DNA from: JANNMJ01 sp031397815
Lineage (GTDB): Bacteria; Bacteroidota; Bacteroidia; Cytophagales; Hymenobacteraceae
Direction of reading: 5' to 3'
Length of the DNA: 23,027 nt
NCBI GenBank assembly: GCA_031397815.1
Contig: JANNMJ010000117.1
Location: 1-23,027, forward strand
Part shown: positions 22,707-23,027 of the stretch, one piece after another
How the letters are laid out: each line of letters opens with the position of its first letter
How positions within the stretch are numbered: position 1 is the stretch's first letter
Translations under genes and position numbers: made by a program
Notes under the pieces: model-generated
What the model saw: only the letters and a program-made list of their open reading frames with translations
Databases searched by the model: none
What the model was told of the DNA's origin: nothing

Positions 22707-23027
22707 GGAGCGGTTACAAGCCGAGGGTAACGCTCCGGGTTGGGCAGAACCCACCAATTCGGGGCGTCCCCGTGAGGGGACACCGTTCGGTAGCCGGGGG
22801 CAACGCCCCCGGTTGAAATGACCAAATGAATTGTTGTCCCCGTCAGGGGATACCGTTCGGTATTACGCCCGTTGAACGCCGATAGAAACGCGGTTACCGA
22901 ACGGAGTCTCCTCACGGGGACGCCCCGGAATACGAGAAACGTTGGACCGGGGGCGCTGCCCCCGGCTACCGAACGGTGTCCCCTCACGGGGCCGCACTGT
23001 TCAACGAAGCTCCCCACCCACAAGCAC
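22707..23027. other. repeat-rich region downstream of the DUF5686 gene
   Basis: No gene is supported here. A small hairpin (GGGTT-GGGCAG-AACCC, 22737-22752) just past the stop is a possible terminator. The rest is the nested inverted-repeat block listed separately. A leftward open frame of 106 codons overlaps all of it, but is made of the repeat itself. Confidence 0.6.
22766..22990. repeat. nested inverted-repeat block of REP-like units
   Basis: Unit 1 (22766-22814) is a hairpin GTCCCC-GTGA-GGGGAC, the link ACCGTTCGGTA, and a second hairpin CCGGGGGC-AAC-GCCCCCGG. Unit 2 (22836-22861) repeats the first half. Unit 3 (about 22892-22921) and unit 4 (22947-22990) are the same units in reverse orientation, so that 1/4 and 2/3 face each other around a centre near 22877. 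Unit 4 carries CCGGGGGC-GCT-GCCCCCGG followed by CTACCGAACGGTGTCCCC. The whole is a compound palindrome of about 225 bases. Confidence 0.8.

Noticed and set aside
22703..23023. A 106-codon minus-strand frame at the right end
   Set aside because: It consists of the inverted-repeat block and has no recognisable protein features.

Overview
The window looks like a GC-rich (by eye about 60-65 %) chromosome segment from a Bacteroidota bacterium, most likely of the Cytophagales/Hymenobacter-Spirosoma kind. This rests on family content: a CarboxypepD_reg-like/DUF5686 outer-membrane protein, a hybrid-type sensor kinase with a two-component-regulator propeller and Y_Y_Y domain, a SPOR-domain lipoprotein, an AmpG-like permease, and a DoxX protein with a soluble tail. 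It also fits the absence of clear Shine-Dalgarno sites and the presence of TAnnTTTG-like promoter boxes. The assignment is inference; no rRNA or marker gene is present. I saw no tRNA, rRNA, CRISPR array, transposase or phage gene.

Layout. 101-1376 (+): deoC (deoxyribose-phosphate aldolase), overlapped by a SPOR-domain lipoprotein. 1403-5173 (-): a probable operon, read from right to left, of an APC amino-acid permease, an AmpG-like MFS permease and a propeller-like lipoprotein. 5496-9333: a two-component pair placed tail to tail, with a NarL/LuxR response regulator (+) and a 1058-residue sensor kinase (-). 9615-10523 (-): a second copy of the propeller-like protein, without signal peptide and with an EQDS-repeat tail. 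10782-11693 (+): an EamA/DMT permease. 11902-18059 (+): a tripartite RND efflux locus in the order TolC-like outer-membrane factor, membrane-fusion lipoprotein, inner-membrane pump. 18067-19206 (-): a DoxX-like membrane protein. 19941-22706 (+): the DUF5686 outer-membrane protein.

The most notable genetic event is in the RND pump. The gene is intact in sequence on both sides of an alternating GC run at 17116-17127, but the run appears to hold one dinucleotide too many, which splits the pump into a 762-residue N-terminal part and a C-terminal part that carries the proton-relay lysine. Removing one GC pair restores a 1062-residue pump of normal family length.

The non-coding DNA is rich in structure. 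There are palindromic REP-like units at 2-22, 9497-9598, 14551-14831 and 22766-22990. A perfect 19-bp inverted repeat lies between the divergent APC permease and response-regulator genes. A 21-bp tandem array of about 14 units lies between the DoxX and DUF5686 genes. I did not find a convincing new multi-gene system. The best candidates for undescribed biology are the slippage site in the pump, the REP-like clusters and the 21-bp array.
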